The notes under the pieces: generated by a model
Told to the model about the DNA's origin: nothing
Databases searched by the model: none
Seen by the model: the letters and a program-made list of their open reading frames with translations, nothing else
In this document: positions 46,401-58,790 of the stretch, one piece after another
Position numbering within the stretch: position 1 is the stretch's first letter
How the letters are laid out: every line of letters starts with the position of its first letter
Source of the DNA: Hirudinaria manillensis
Lineage: Eukaryota > Annelida > Clitellata > Hirudinida > Hirudinidae
NCBI GenBank assembly: GCA_034509925.1
Contig: CM067526.1
Coordinates: forward strand, 8,576,244-8,640,243
Length of the DNA: 64,000 nucleotides
Direction of reading: 5' to 3'
Program-made: the position numbers and the translations under genes

Positions 46401-47324
46401 TATTAAGATGAACATGACTAATGGATTTTCACTTGAGTTACTTTTGAATAAATATTAAAGAATAATTATTGTCAACCTAGGATATGCTTTTATCGACATT
46501 TGTTGCGTTGCTTAATAATTTAATTTCGTTTTAAATAACAATGCACGACCGCTCTTTTCATGCAAATAGCATCAGACAAGGTGGAAATGACAATTTCTCT
46601 TTTCTACACGAGAAAGACGAGATTCGCAATTTCAAAGAGCGAAGTTTCGTTTGATAATCGTTAACACGTTATTTTTAAAGGTGATATAAAGGTAAAAAAA
46701 ATAAGTAAACGAACGAACGAACGAATGAATGAATAACCACGTCTGTTCTAATCGGGTTTTTGAACCAAAAAGAAAATAATAAAATTGAAAAAAATTTGAA
46801 GAAATGTATCATAGCCTCAAAGGTGGATGTTGTGGTCCGTTATGAACAAGACTTTAAACCATCATCATCATCACCACAATCTTCTTAAGGTCAAAACGCA
46901 TGAAAGTCTTTTCATCTTATCCCAATTCATCTTACATTTTGCAAATCTTCCACAAATAAGAGCTTACAACTGCATTAGAGCTTAGGCAATAAACAATCAA
47001 TGTTAAAATATATTGGAATTAATAAGGAATTATATCAGTAACAAATAATAAGCCACTTGTTATTTGGACAATTTTATCTAAATATTTGATCAAAAATACA
47101 AGTAAACAACCAAAATCGCATGAAAATTATCTGCATGCAAAATAATTTTAATGATTTGACTCGAATTAAAATTAACTTAAACTGTTAATAATAATAAAAA
47201 AAAATCATATACTCACCGATTTCTTAAGCGATCTCTCAACATTAAGAACATATGTGGCCAATCTGGCAAAGGTCAGCTTCCTGTGGGCATTCCCCTGATA
47301 AGTGGAATCCGAAGAACTGCACAT
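34409..47324 (-). CDS. TRPC: TRPC-family cation channel
   Basis: Plasma-membrane Ca2+-permeable channel of the canonical TRP family, usually gated downstream of phospholipase C. Seventeen exons (minus): 47217-47324, 45572-45733, 42486-42677, 42299-42424, 42070-42231, 41776-41955, 41329-41496, 40997-41264, 40150-40289, 39744-39843, 39017-39168, 38120-38274, 37708-37909, 35740-35946, ~35296-35430, 35099-35168, 34409-34752; 956 aa in one frame. Ankyrin repeats at about residues 45-200 ([15 protein letters not shown]), the TRPC linker ([11 protein letters not shown]), six helices (about 330-700), a pore with [10 protein letters not shown]6 with LLNMLIAMM, a TRP box EWKFVR (usual EWKFAR), LPVPFN, and a C-terminal coiled coil. 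A poly-Thr run of about ten lies near the end. Closest in feel to TRPC3/6/7. The exon 15 donor is uncertain, and intron 3 seems to use a GC donor. Confidence 0.93.
37004..37050. repeat. Telomere-like CCCTAA units inside a TRPC intron
   Basis: Degenerate CCCTAAC units (CTAACCCTAGCCCTAACCCT and neighbours) form a short interstitial telomere-like tract, consistent with a TTAGGG-type telomere in this lineage. Confidence 0.6.
38293..38368. repeat. CATC/CATT tetranucleotide repeat in TRPC intron
   Basis: Tandem CATC units with CGTC and TGTC variants, next to TRPC exon 12. Not coding. Confidence 0.9.
41560..41712 (-). mobile_element. Probable tRNA-derived SINE in TRPC intron 6
   Basis: Read on the minus strand from 41712, the sequence has a tRNA-like box A (TAGCTCAGATGATTGTAAG) and, about 30 bases later, a box B (GTGTTCGAAACCC, plus strand near 41643-41656). 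It continues with a non-tRNA body (AACGCTTCGTACGAG, GGAAAAGCGTCTCCGAAG) and an AT-rich tail. The acceptor-stem ends do not pair well, so a functional tRNA is unlikely. It lies between TRPC exons 7 and 6. Confidence 0.65.
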
Positions 47325-48687
47325 AACCTCGGAATGTCCTCAATTAAACAATAAATTAACGAATTGATCGCTTTCTAGAATCACGTGTTTTGACAAATAA
47401 AAAGAAAACAGATCAACAATCACTTACAAGGGTAGAATTTATAACATTTCAGCTCGAAAGTCCAGCCAGAAGATCGTAATTCAATCATTACATCCATCTT
47501 AAATTAATCGGTTATTTTTTACCAAATAAAATATATTTAAGGGTGCCAAATAACTATCCTCAATTCTATTTCTCAAACGTGTCAAAATGTCTCTGCAAAC
47601 ACCAAGAGACAGATCATTCTATTGCAAATAGAGAGAAGAAACCTCCTGTACACAGATGCTTTCCTGAATGGAACTAAAGATTATCGTTGTGTCGTGAATT
47701 CATTCAAACTCCTTTTAGATGCGAGGAGCAGATGTCACAAGCTCGTAATTTATACCAATCTCTCCCCGGGCGATGACTCCGATCAATTTTAAATAAAAAG
47801 CAGAAAAGTTAATAAAAACATTGAATCCTCGTTATTCGTTTATTAATGTTCGCGCATCCGATGTGACTTTTAACTAACACGTGGAAGTTGGTCATGGAAA
47901 ACAGATGGTATTTAAAATAACATTACGTTATCGTGGGTTTACTGCAGTTTTAAAACAGCTTTTTGTTTTTAAGATAACATCGTCAGAACCCCTTCACACG
48001 TAAAAGCCAAAAACCCTCCTTTATTTTAAAAACACATTTATGACCTTTGTTCTGCTATGACCTTAAAGTCATAGGAGTTAGTAAAGATGATTCAGAAACT
48101 TAAACTTAAAGTTCAAATAGGAATTTAAACTGGATGGCCCTTGGTAGGGCGAGTGGCTTGAAAGCGGGTTCATTAGGTGCACCGACGATCTTAATATTAA
48201 CATGTAATGATCACAAATTTAAAAAAAAAATCAAAATCACTCTTTTATTGGACATTTTCAAATGAACTAAAAAGTTAAAAATAATTAAAATATTTTCTAA
48301 CAAATATGTTAAAATTTGTTACTTTTTCACTAAAAATTAAGAGGGAACATCACTTATCAACACTTAAGTGTAAGTTTGTGACACGTTATCTTGTCTGAAA
48401 TAAACCTACATTACAGCTGAAGATAATAGTTTCATGAATTAATATTAAATTTGATAATTATCTAATTTATTATATTAAACTATTCATATTTTGCATATTT
48501 AGCCATATGAATATCCTCCATTTTATTTTTAGTGAAAATGAAATCTTTTCTACGTTTTAGTGTTTTGTCAGAGAAAAGTAATTAATTTTCCAATACTATT
48601 TAATTAATATCCTATGACCCTAGCCATAATTTACATCATAATCTATAGAAACATTATTAGAACTAGAGTGCTTTATTGAAATGAACT
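47325..48687. other. Upstream of TRPC, no gene recognised
   Basis: AT-rich DNA upstream of the first TRPC coding exon. It probably holds the TRPC promoter and 5' untranslated exons, but no element could be identified. Confidence 0.4.
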
Positions 48688-48688
48688 A

Positions 48689-49438
48689 CAGTAAAACCTA
48701 TCTGTAGAGACAACTAGATTTTGCACGAAAAACGTTTGGTAGAGTATGGGTAGGTTGTCCCTTTTATCAGATATCTATATTAAACTGGATAAAGTACAAA
48801 ATCTCAAAAAATCATTGTAGTGGAAGCAAAACAAATACAATTCATGAAAAATATATTAGGAAAGCACAAAATTATACTTCATTAAAACAAGATTTAAGCC
48901 TTTCCTTGGCTTTTTTCGTGTCTTTCAATCTTGCCTTACATATCTTGTCCTGAATTCTGGATAAATCCATTGAAATATCTTCCAATGAAGGACTTGAATT
49001 ACCATAAATTAGGAAATGATGGGGCAAGTACAATACCCTTTCAAGAATCAACAAACTTTCGAAAGCAATCCTACTAATTGTTCTGAAGCCACTCTCTATT
49101 TAGGGAAGAAAATCCAAGCTTAACTGGTAGTATTACCAAAACTTTCTTGAATGGACAAGCCAGAGAAGCGATAATAGCATTTTTACTAGATTGGTTGCGC
49201 ACCTCTTTCAGGTCTGTAAGAACGAATATTTTGGATTCCCTAAGTTAATGATAATTCAATAAGGCATCTTAATAAATTTATTATTTTTTACAAAATTTTA
49301 GTATCAAATTCGGAAATTTAGGACTTATTGGGAACCATACGAACATGATTCTGCAAAAAATGAAAACCTACAACGTGATTGTCAGTATCGAGTTATTTGT
49401 AACGAAATTTACTAACTACGTTGTCTCTTTAGAAACTG
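48689..49438. mobile_element. Candidate pogo/Tigger-like DNA transposon remnant
   Basis: The left end reads CAGTAAAACCTATCTGTAGA followed by GACAAC; the right end, reverse-complemented, reads CAGTTTCTAAAGAGACAAC. Both are flanked by TA, the pogo/Tc1 target duplication. The left end also has a subterminal GTTGTCCC echo, usual in this group. The terminal match is imperfect, so this is an old copy. It contains the short open frame described separately. Confidence 0.45.
48872..49096 (-). other. Short minus-strand ORF inside the pogo-like remnant
   Basis: About 74 open codons on the minus strand, from near an AG at about 49096 to a stop at 48872. The second half is a charged helix (DLSRIQDKICKARLKDTKK). 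It may be the end of a transposase or an isolated exon; a GTATAA donor-like site overlaps the stop. No family recognised. Confidence 0.3.
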
Positions 49439-49576
49439 TAACGAGCTATAGCTTTTCACATATGGTTGACATACTTGAGTAAAGGAAAAAGAGTAAATAA
49501 ATTTTCCCTCAACGTAGATTATTCTTTATTAACCAGCACCAAACATTTATTCAATCTTTGGTAACTTTTAGTTTAA

Positions 49577-50398
49577 CCCTTGGAAGCCCAAGGTAAAAAA
49601 AACATCCACTTTCAACCAGGGAGGGGTACAAGTGTACCCTAACACGTTTGTTGTTACTGAGCGTCAACCGAAAGTTACAAGACAAAATCGCTCATTTTCG
49701 TTGTCAAAAAAACTATGTAACACTATTACTACAATCACTGTATAGTTAATAACAGGTTTAACATTTTTTCTTCTTTTTCACATTTCTAAAGTGCACAGCT
49801 CCCGCAGTAAGGCATACAATATATATAATAATATTATAATATTTATATAACACATAATTGTATTTATGATCTAAACTTCTGGATAAAGATCCTCACATAA
49901 AATTATATTTTCACAAATTTTTACTCGATCGCGCATCACCTTCATCGTCAGGAAAATCACAATTTGTTTCACAGCCTATTGTTTAATCCGGTTTTCTATA
50001 AACTTCAAGAAAGTCGTTTTTCTTCACTAGCAATTCTAATAACGGGGACTTTGCTCGTTTTAATTTCGCACGACATGCTACCATCACTGCTGACCACACA
50101 GAGTTACAACATCTTTATTTTACAATAAACGAGAAGCTGAGCTATAACTAGTCTAAAGTTGCCACATGTTTTATGTTATAATAACTATATGTGATGTTTA
50201 TATTATATTGGATGTCATATGTAACATTACAATTATTACCGAACAAATCTGTAATGTTTGTGAGCCAAAAAATATTTATATGACATTGTAATAGACATGC
50301 TGAAGACAAATGTCACAAAAACTCATGACAAAATTTTAAAGACGGACTCAAAGATTTCAAAGAACAAACGTTGGGGTACCCCCTCGAGCATCCAAGGG
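49577..50398. mobile_element. Candidate piggyBac-like nonautonomous element
   Basis: The left end reads TTAA then CCCTTGGAAGCCC. The right end, reverse-complemented, reads CCCTTGGATGCTC and is followed by CTAA, one change from TTAA. TTAA target duplication with CCC-starting inverted ends is the piggyBac pattern. No transposase is evident in the 0.8-kb interior. Confidence 0.5.
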
Positions 50399-52277
50399 CT
50401 AATTGTTAAAAAAAAAGCAGTTTCCAGGCAGTCTTCAAATTTTTACATCCTCAAAAAAATAAAGCCAAAGGAATTTCGAAATTCGAATGTAACAAACATG
50501 TATTACATGGTGTCACTTTTTAAAGCTTCAGTTTCTGAGATTAGTTCACCTTTGTGCATTACAATAAAACTTTTCCCCTACCGTTTTAAAAGTGCATAAA
50601 ATTGCGAATGTTTACCAAAACTAAAAAACAAATAGTATAAGAAGACTGTTCTTCCAGTGACGTCAAAGCAGACAAAAACAACATGGCATCCGATGCAGCC
50701 TTAACCAGACACTGCTCAGGGTTGTTAATAATCTGTAATAACTTATTACATATAACTTACTCTTATAACCAGCTTCAACCAGCATAGTGCCATGATTATA
50801 ACACTTTTAGTTGAATCTATCACCAACATATATCAAAGTCACATCACATCACCTTATACAAATTTTAGAGAATTTCAATAAAAAAATGGCTACTGAATTT
50901 TACTTTAAAGAAACTTCTTGTTTTGAATAACTTTGCCATTACTACATACACAGCACAATCCAACATTGCTTATCAAAACATCTTTTAATCAGAGTAATAA
51001 CATTTTTATAAAAGTTTTCTTCCTAATATCTTGAACATTCTTTTTGAACCATTTATTTCTGAAAAATATAAATCAAGATGATAATATTTGTCATTATTAT
51101 TGCCAAGCATGAGCTTCTTTAATTAAAAGACATTAAAAAAATCTAAAGATTTTTACACCTTCTAATTGTAAATAATAATGACAACTCCAGTTCAAGCTTT
51201 TAACAAAGAAATAAAGAAGCAAGTTGCTATGAAACAAACTATAGATCAATAAATGAGGCATAATCTTATTGAACCCTACTATTTCACTTTATAGTTGAAT
51301 ATTCTAACATATTACATTGAAAGTTTGCATATAATGTTAGAATATATATGAAACAGAGTTTTATTAACAGCTTTGGCCAGTTATTTTTTATTCACCACAA
51401 CTTATTTGAAAGTATTTGGAAGGATCCACAAGCACAGCAACTTAACATATCCCATACCTAGCAAAGTCTCTTAAATACTTTTATTTGATGTCCAATATAT
51501 GATAAGCATGTTATTGAAGAAAAAAAAATACTTTGGCAATAGTATGTTTAGATGTTAAGATGTTTAGTAGTTCCCTACAGAACTGATCAGATACCTAACT
51601 TAACACACTGATTTGCCTTAACCAAAGTAAAGTAAACATGAAAATTTAAACTAAGTTGTGGCTATAAGAGGAATCCCGATTTTATTAATTAATTAGTTGG
51701 TAACTATGTTACGCAGATCTATGTTACGTTATGTTACAGAGAAATGTACTCACATACTTTCTTTGACATTCTGATGCTCGTCGCTACATCATAGATTGGC
51801 TTGCTAAAAAAAGTAAGCGTCGACACAACGAAGAAACAAACACTGAATCGCCTGGCACCTGCTGCGGTCTTAAACTTGAACATTTCGACTTAATGACTCA
51901 GACCTCGGACTAAACTAAAACGACCTCAAGAAAAGTAAACAATCTGACAATTGAATTTTCTTAGTAAATTTCTTACAAAAATAACATGCGCTTAATTCAT
52001 TGTTAACAAATTATAAATTTATACAAATTTATGTGTATAATTAATAAGATTTATGTGTTTCAAAAATGGAATTTAGTTTCTCATTAATGATAATTTGATA
52101 TGCTTAATCCTGTGTTTGAAAGTTTAAATTTTTCGAATTCAAACTTTTGTCTTGAGTCGTTAAAATTACAAAAATTTGACGAGATTTGCTTTTCCAGGTG
52201 GACTGACAATCAACCGAGACTCAATTTATTGTTTCCATTGTAGCCACTAGCCTCTAGTAACATTAGCTGTCGTCGCA
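50399..52277. other. Intergenic AT-rich DNA upstream of gephyrin
   Basis: No supported exon, RNA or repeat family. The last few hundred bases likely include the gephyrin promoter. Confidence 0.4.
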
Positions 52278-55200
52278 ATGAAAATCGGTGTTCTGACAGG
52301 TAGAGATTTCTGCAGACAGCGCTGCAAAAGTTCTAGAGGTCCTAATATATTTTATTTTTAACATTTGCAGTTAGTGATTCTTGCTCGCATAATGGAGCCG
52401 ACGATAAAAGTGGCTCTGGTCTAAAGAATTTTTTAGAAGAGCGGAAAGAAGCGTGAGCATTCAACATATTATTAGGTTTAATTAATTCATAATTACATCA
52501 AATTTCAGGCTGAAAATATATGAAATAAAATATGCGATTGTTCCTGATATAAAGTTGTCCATTAGGGTGCGTTTACCTATCATCTCAAGAAATGTTTGAG
52601 ATATATGCAACATGAAATCATTTAATTGGTAAAATGATTCATTCAGACATATCTAGAAAAATGGAGTGAAAATGGCATTGATGTGATATTTACTGTGGGT
52701 GGTACAGGATGTTCTGTAAGAGATGTCACTCCTGAGGTTTGTCTCATTTATTCTTTATACATTTGTATATAGGGTGTCCATAAAGTCTCGACACATTCAT
52801 AAAAATACAAATTTTTACTTAAGTAACTTTTCGATGTTATTTACATCATTTGCAATGATTTCACAAAATTATTCATTTATCCTCAGTCCTAACCCTAGGT
52901 CCTAGCATTCAGTCTTTACCCTTAATCCTAATCCTGATCCAGACTTTATGGGCAAGCTATATTATGAACATATTTTGCTACATAAGGCCACAAGAGAAGT
53001 TATTGAAAAAGAAGTACCTGGGCTTTCATTTGCTATGCTGATTAATTCCATCAAAACTATTCCCATGGCTATGCTTTCAAGGTAATCTTGTGACTTTTAT
53101 GTCAGGTCACCTGGCTCATGCTTGCATACAATAGTTGTTCAGTAATATCATTTGCCCACTCTCTGTCTACGAACATTTCATGCTCTTCTTAACCATTTAA
53201 TTGCAACTAGTTATTTTCTTAATATTTTGAAGGTCTGTTTGTGGTATAAGGGACAAAACATTGATAATAAATTTGCCAGGAAGTTCAAATGGATGTCTGG
53301 TTAATATTTGAGATGAGTTCTTAAGATTTTTAGTTCTTTAATTTGGATCCAATTTTCAAGGAGTGCCTAAAAATCATTTTGCCTGTACTACAACATGCTG
53401 TTGATTTGATTCATGACAAAGAAGATTCAATAAAGGAAACTCATGAAGAACTCCAGGAACATCATAGCAGGCATAGCATCAAAGTATCTTCACTTCATTT
53501 TGTAAATGCAGGGGACTATATTAATTTGCTATATTGCCCTTAAAACCAGATCCAGATCCCTCATCTCCTGGAAGCAGATGTCCATCATATCCAACAAGGT
53601 CATCAGCATGATCCTGATGTTAGTCCACAGCATCACCATCTGGATCATCATCATGCTCATTATCAGCAGTATCTTCATCTCCATCACCGCAGGCATAGAT
53701 ATCCGAGCCAATCTTCTCCACATTCTGATGATGGACACAGTATGAACTTTTTTAGCTGATCTTTTAAATGCCTTATGTATCTATATAAGGTGTGAAGGTG
53801 ATTCTTAATTGATCTGGCATTTGCATAGAGTCTCAGCCTCAGAGTGCACTTTGAATTGCAAATGTAACTGCAAATGCATAATAGCTGTTGTCATAACAGC
53901 TACATGCTGGAGGCCCATTGAGCCAAGCTGATCTTAAACCATTTTATAAATTTAATTATTTTGTGACATCGTGTTGTTCTTGGTTAGGTGTGGTAGATGA
54001 AAACAGAGTTGCAATGAGGCCTAGGAAATCGAGTTATCCAATCTTGAATGTGGATGATGCTATCGATATTGTTCTCAAAGAAAGTCTTGTGTCTGGAGTA
54101 GAGTCAGTTCCGTACGATCGTGAGTGTAGTGCATTGTACATTTTGTTTGAATTTCAGGAGATGGTAATAGTATAATTTGTAGAATGCCTGCATCGGATTG
54201 TGGCTTGCGATGTACTTGCAGAGTCCTGTCTTCCTCCATTCAATGCTTCCATTAAAGATGGATATGCTGTTATTGGTAAAAATTGTAAAATTATTCAATT
54301 TTGAAAATAATAGTTTTGAAATAATTCACATTATTGATGTGATCAATGTGGCATGATGATTTCATTAGCAGCAGATGGAGTTGGATTGAGGAAGGTGGTG
54401 GGTGATGTCATTGCAGGGTCTGTGGTGAGTTCATTCTATTCTTGTGAAATCTGATCAGGCAAATAATATTTATAATTAAGATGTTATCTTGTTGACAGAT
54501 GGAAGCACCATTGGAGAGGGGCCAGTGTTGCAGGATCAGTACAGGGGCACCCATCCCACCAGGTGCAGATTCTGTAGTACAAGTAGAGGACACCAAACTT
54601 GTTTCTGCAAGCGATGATGGAGTTGAAGAATTTGAAGTTGAAATACTAGTCCCTCCAAAGATCGGTCAAGACATCAGGTGTGCCATTTTAATTTTCATCT
54701 ATGTTGCTTATGCTTTGAATTCACATTAATTGTATTTATTTTAGAGATTAAGGATCAATGATCCATTGAATATGTCCAGAATATGATTGTTTTGTCTAAT
54801 AAACAGATTTCATTTAATCGTTTGGATATTTTAGACCTGTAGGATGTGATGTTGGATTGAAAGAATGCATCTTGAAACCTGGAATGAAAGTTGGACCAGC
54901 AGAGGTTGGACTGCTGGCCTCAGCTGGCAATATGAGTATAAATTGTTTCAAGAAGCCTTCTATAGGAATTCTTTCTACTGGGAATGAGGTATGCTTTATG
55001 GTCCTATGTAAGGATAAACTTGTTATACAAAACAATTCTGATTACAGCTTATTGAGCCTGAGAGTGGAGCAATTGGAGGGAAGATTCGGGATTGTAATAG
55101 GCCGATGTTGATGGCTGCTCTTTCTGAGCATGGTTTCAATGCCACAGACTTTGGAGTTGCTGCTGACAAGTTAGTTCATAAATATTTTAGCTTGAGGTCA

Positions 55201-56954
55201 ATTACATTTTAATTTGTTTTCAGAGCTGCTACATTACTTGCTTGCTTCAAGAATGCAATAGAATCTGTTGACATCATTATCAGCACTGGAGGGGTCTCTA
55301 TGGGTGAAAAGGTTTTTATTGATTTCAATTCCAATGTTTTTTACAGTGTGCATCTTGGCATTGCTGCAGTACCCATGCATGCCTCTACTATTAACTTGAG
55401 TAAGCTCTACTGAATAAATAAGCCAGTTTTTTATTTTGTAAGAAACATATATGATTTTTATGTGTATAATATTTGTCCACCATTATATTTAAAACATCAG
55501 GATCTTGTGAAGAGAGTTCTCACAGAAGATTTAGAGGCAAAGATTCATTTTGGGAGGGTTTTCATGAAACCTGGGTGATTATTTTTTTTTAAGTCACACA
55601 CATTCTTTATTCAATGAAAAAAAGCACATGAACTTAATATAACACCAGTAGGCCAGAAGGGATTTACATCCCGCTGGGTGGCCAACCGTTTGCGACATAA
55701 ATTATTTAATAAATGTGATACATAGTACATAAATAATATATCAAGAATAAGTTGGATATTGAAAAAAGGATTAATGGTGGAGTGGTGAATTGATTATGAA
55801 ATTTTTTAAGTTACGTTTAAAGGCATATAGCTTTTTATTTATTTTAAATTATAGGTTGTTAAGGCAATGCTTAAAAGAATGTATTTAATTGAAACATTAT
55901 TTCCCATTTGTTCTAGCAAACCAACAACATTTTCAACCTTTGAACATAAAGGCCAAAAAAAATACTTTTTTGGACTTCCTGGAAATCCAGTATCAGCCTT
56001 AGTGACTTTTCACTTGTTTGTGTTGCCAGCCTTGAGAAAGATGAGTGGTAACCCCAACCCAAAATCAGTCACCTTGAAAGCAAGAGTATGTATTGAAGTG
56101 CTGTATTGAATTTGTTTTCAGAGCTGCTACATGATTTGTATTGATGTTTTGTGCTCGTTAGTTATGGTGAAGTGGTGAACAAATTCTAACACCCAAAGAG
56201 TACAGCTTATGGAAAAATAAAAGAGAGGGTATCAGCAGACTCTAATGTATTCTTTGCAAAATATGAATAATGTATTTTAAGACATTAATGTATTTCAAGT
56301 AGGTTTATTGTTTATTATATTATTTGCAACGTCACTATTCACTAACTTATTCTTGAAGTTGATGGCCTCTCTTATTTTGATGGAAGTCACAAGTTTTAAC
56401 ATTGATTATTTTTCACTTTCTAATTCATTTGATACAGTCAAATAAATAAATAAAAGAGTATTTTAAATTATTCTGTAATGCCTTCAGCTTACCAATGCTT
56501 GGAAACTTTCTTTAAAATTGCATTTTCAACTTTTGTGGCACGAGTTGTTGCCACTGAATCCATGATGTGACAGAAGGTATTTTATAAATTATATAATATG
56601 ATTAAATTATAAAGTAAGTGTTGGTATCTTATTGAAAAGTATTGGTGATACCATTGCCATGACACATTCCTTTGATATTTTAACGACACTTCCATAGATA
56701 TTTACTTTAAAAATTTTTAGATTTCTGAACCAAAGAAATTGGATGATCGGCCTGAGTACCACAGGTGTGTTTTGGATTGGTCGTCATCTTCTGATGGAAT
56801 CCCTATTGCCTCAAGCACTGGCAATCAACTGAGCAGCAGATTATTGAGCATGAGGTCAGCAAAAGGACTCCTAAAACTACCTGCAACTGATAATCCACCT
56901 CAGATTATTGAGGAAGGATGTGTTGTTGATTGCATCCTATTTAATCAAATTTGA
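52278..56954 (+). CDS. GPHN: Gephyrin, bifunctional molybdenum cofactor synthase
   Basis: Adenylylates molybdopterin (N-terminal G domain) and inserts molybdenum (C-terminal E domain); in vertebrates it also scaffolds inhibitory synapses. Eighteen exons: 52278-52299, 52371-52452, 52510-~52567, 52647-52736, 52987-53081, 53233-53299, 53361-53483, 53550-53739, 53988-54119, 54183-54275, 54372-54424, 54499-54677, 54835-54988, 55048-55169, 55224-55311, 55501-55574, 55917-56085, 56721-56954; 674 aa. G-domain motifs are [14 protein letters not shown] and [11 protein letters not shown]-domain motifs are [49 protein letters not shown] and [12 protein letters not shown]. The linker (exon 8) is very rich in histidine. 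Both catalytic halves look intact. Human gephyrin is 736 aa; the difference lies in the linker. Insect orthologues are called cinnamon. Confidence 0.95.
52770..52958. mobile_element. Mariner-like MITE in gephyrin intron 4
   Basis: The left end TAGGGTGTCCATAAAGTCT and the reverse complement of the right end TAGCTTGCCCATAAAGTCT agree at 15 of 19 positions, with TA at both borders. The roughly 190-base interior is noncoding. This is the structure of a nonautonomous Tc1/mariner element, sitting just before gephyrin exon 5. Confidence 0.6.
53550..53739 (+). other. GPHN: Gephyrin exon 8: histidine-rich interdomain linker
   Basis: In the splice-consistent frame this exon encodes about 63 residues (180-242), of which about 18 are histidine, in runs such as [11 protein letters not shown] and HLHHRRHR. 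Phase 0 at the acceptor and phase 1 at the donor match the neighbouring exons, so the frame is forced. The open frames that avoid these histidines are out of phase with the gene. Confidence 0.85.
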
Positions 56955-57880
56955 TCTGGTTTCTTATGTTATAACATAGTTTTCCAATTTTCATCTACTA
57001 GAAAGTTATTTTAAATATTTACTGGACATATATTTCCTGTTTATTGATTGTTTGAAAATTATCCATTATTTGCCAAGCTCTGGATAGTTATCACAATATT
57101 ATCATGATCACTCTCATTAATTTGGTGATGGTGTTACTTTTTTCTTTATTTAAAAAGTGTGCCTTTTTATAGAAGCTTTATTTAATGAATTTTTGGATAT
57201 TTTAAATTTATTATTTTTAAATTATCTTGAGAAGCAATATAATTTTGATTGTTATGCTAATCACTATTCTTCTCTAGTAGATAAATTTAAGATTGTATTG
57301 AATATTAAGCACTTTATTGATTGCTGCTCGGAACTGATTTTGCAAAAGTGAAACTTTGTGGTGTAAAAGCTGTTATCATAATACTTGGTGATTTGCTTAA
57401 CAACTGTCAATAAATGGGAATTAAGAATTCCAAGGTCCATTGGGAACATCTGTTCCATACGTTTCTTGTGGGTGCTCCCATGAATACAATGAATAAAACA
57501 TGAATAAAGTATGAATTAAAATATAAAAATAACTGATAATTATAGCCTTTTAACTGGCTTTAGAGTTTAATTAGTAGAAGTTTATTCTCGGTGTGCTGCA
57601 ACATGCTCCGCAGGACGTGGTCTGAGGGGTGTTAGTCCGCCCAGAATAAAGTTTCTGGAAGCGCCTTTGCTTGAGTTGGCGCGCTTGCAACAATTCATCG
57701 CCTCTCGATCACCGTTATTCTTTTCTAAAACCTCTAGTAAAACTCCTTATTGGTATGCCTCTAGAAATATACGTAATATTTGATAAGGCTATTAATTCAC
57801 AAATATTGTCAATATGATGCGCATTGTCTATTCTTTTCTATTATTTCAATGCACTTCATCTAATTTTTCCAGGTATTCCT
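56955..57880. other. 3' flank of gephyrin and intergenic DNA
   Basis: Candidate AATAAA signals are at about 57412 and 57491. A relatively GC-rich patch at 57580-57700 has no recognisable gene. No exon is supported. Confidence 0.4.
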
Positions 57881-58790
57881 TTGTCAGATTTTCCAGGATT
57901 CAATTATCGTTTCTTTTAACTCCAAAACAGTTGAATATTGCTTATCATTGCTTGTCAACATGTCTTGTCAGAGTATCCAAAACATTTTAAATTTGATTTA
58001 AATCCGAAGAACACGCTAGACATCTCATAATATTCACCTTTTTCACCTGGAAGAGTGACACTATTTCCTTTGAGGTATGGGAGCATTGCCCTGTTGGAAA
58101 ACAAAGTCATTTTTATGGAAAATGCGATGAGATAACTGGAGCTGGTTTGATGTAATCCTTTCTCTGAAGAAAGACTAATTCTGAGTGGGCGACAATCCCA
58201 CCACCCCCCGCCCCCATTACGGAAGCACCTGCAATATTTCTGCACAATCTTAAAAATAGTAACAACTTCTTATTCTTTCATAAATACATCAGTAATACAT
58301 TAGGATTATCAAAGTTAAACTTTTTTCGTCTGAAAAATTTCGGACCTCCAATCATCCCCGTAATCGGCCATTTTGTCCATTCCGGGCGATGCTGTGAGAG
58401 CTAAGACGTCGTTTTTTGGCTTGTATTTCGCCACTTTGCTCTCCTGCTTACATATTAGCATTGTGGAGTTGCTCACTTATAAATTTAACGATGTACGAAT
58501 TTCTTCGGCCGAAAGTTTACCCGTTGAATCACCTAGAAGAAGAGTTCATCGATACTTCGACAATTTTTGAGGTATCCCACATATTTCTTTGAAATTCTCA
58601 GGACGTTTCTCACTACAATTTCAACATGTTGTAGCACTTTGGAAATTGAGTAATTTACTTTCTTAAACGCCATAATCTGATCTCTTTCTTGCTCACCCAG
58701 TCGTGCCTTCTTTTCCACGTTCCCAGAAGTCAAATAAAAATTTTGATTTGCTCTAATTGATGAATCTATACATTTAACAGATAAAATAAT
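57880..58790 (-). pseudogene. Tc1/mariner transposase relic
   Basis: On the minus strand, from 58720 downward, the frame reads LGEQERDQIMAF and later VVRNVLRISKKYVGY, the N-terminal helix-turn-helix of Tc1-type transposases. Lower down come FVFQQGNAPIPQRK (the QxDNAP motif with D changed to G) near 58077-58115, then, in another frame, SSDLNQI-stop-NVLDTLTRHVDKQ near 57960-58010 (the SPDLNPIEN motif). Several stops and frameshifts and a lost catalytic aspartate mean it is dead. The middle of the gene is deleted. Confidence 0.8.

Noticed and set aside
53506..53745. Methionine/isoleucine-rich frames on both strands over gephyrin exon 8
   Set aside because: Splice phase on both sides fixes another frame (the histidine-rich one); these are shadows of CAT-rich DNA.
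57157..57458. Overlapping open frames on both strands after gephyrin
   Set aside because: AT-rich, no family match, no splice or start support.
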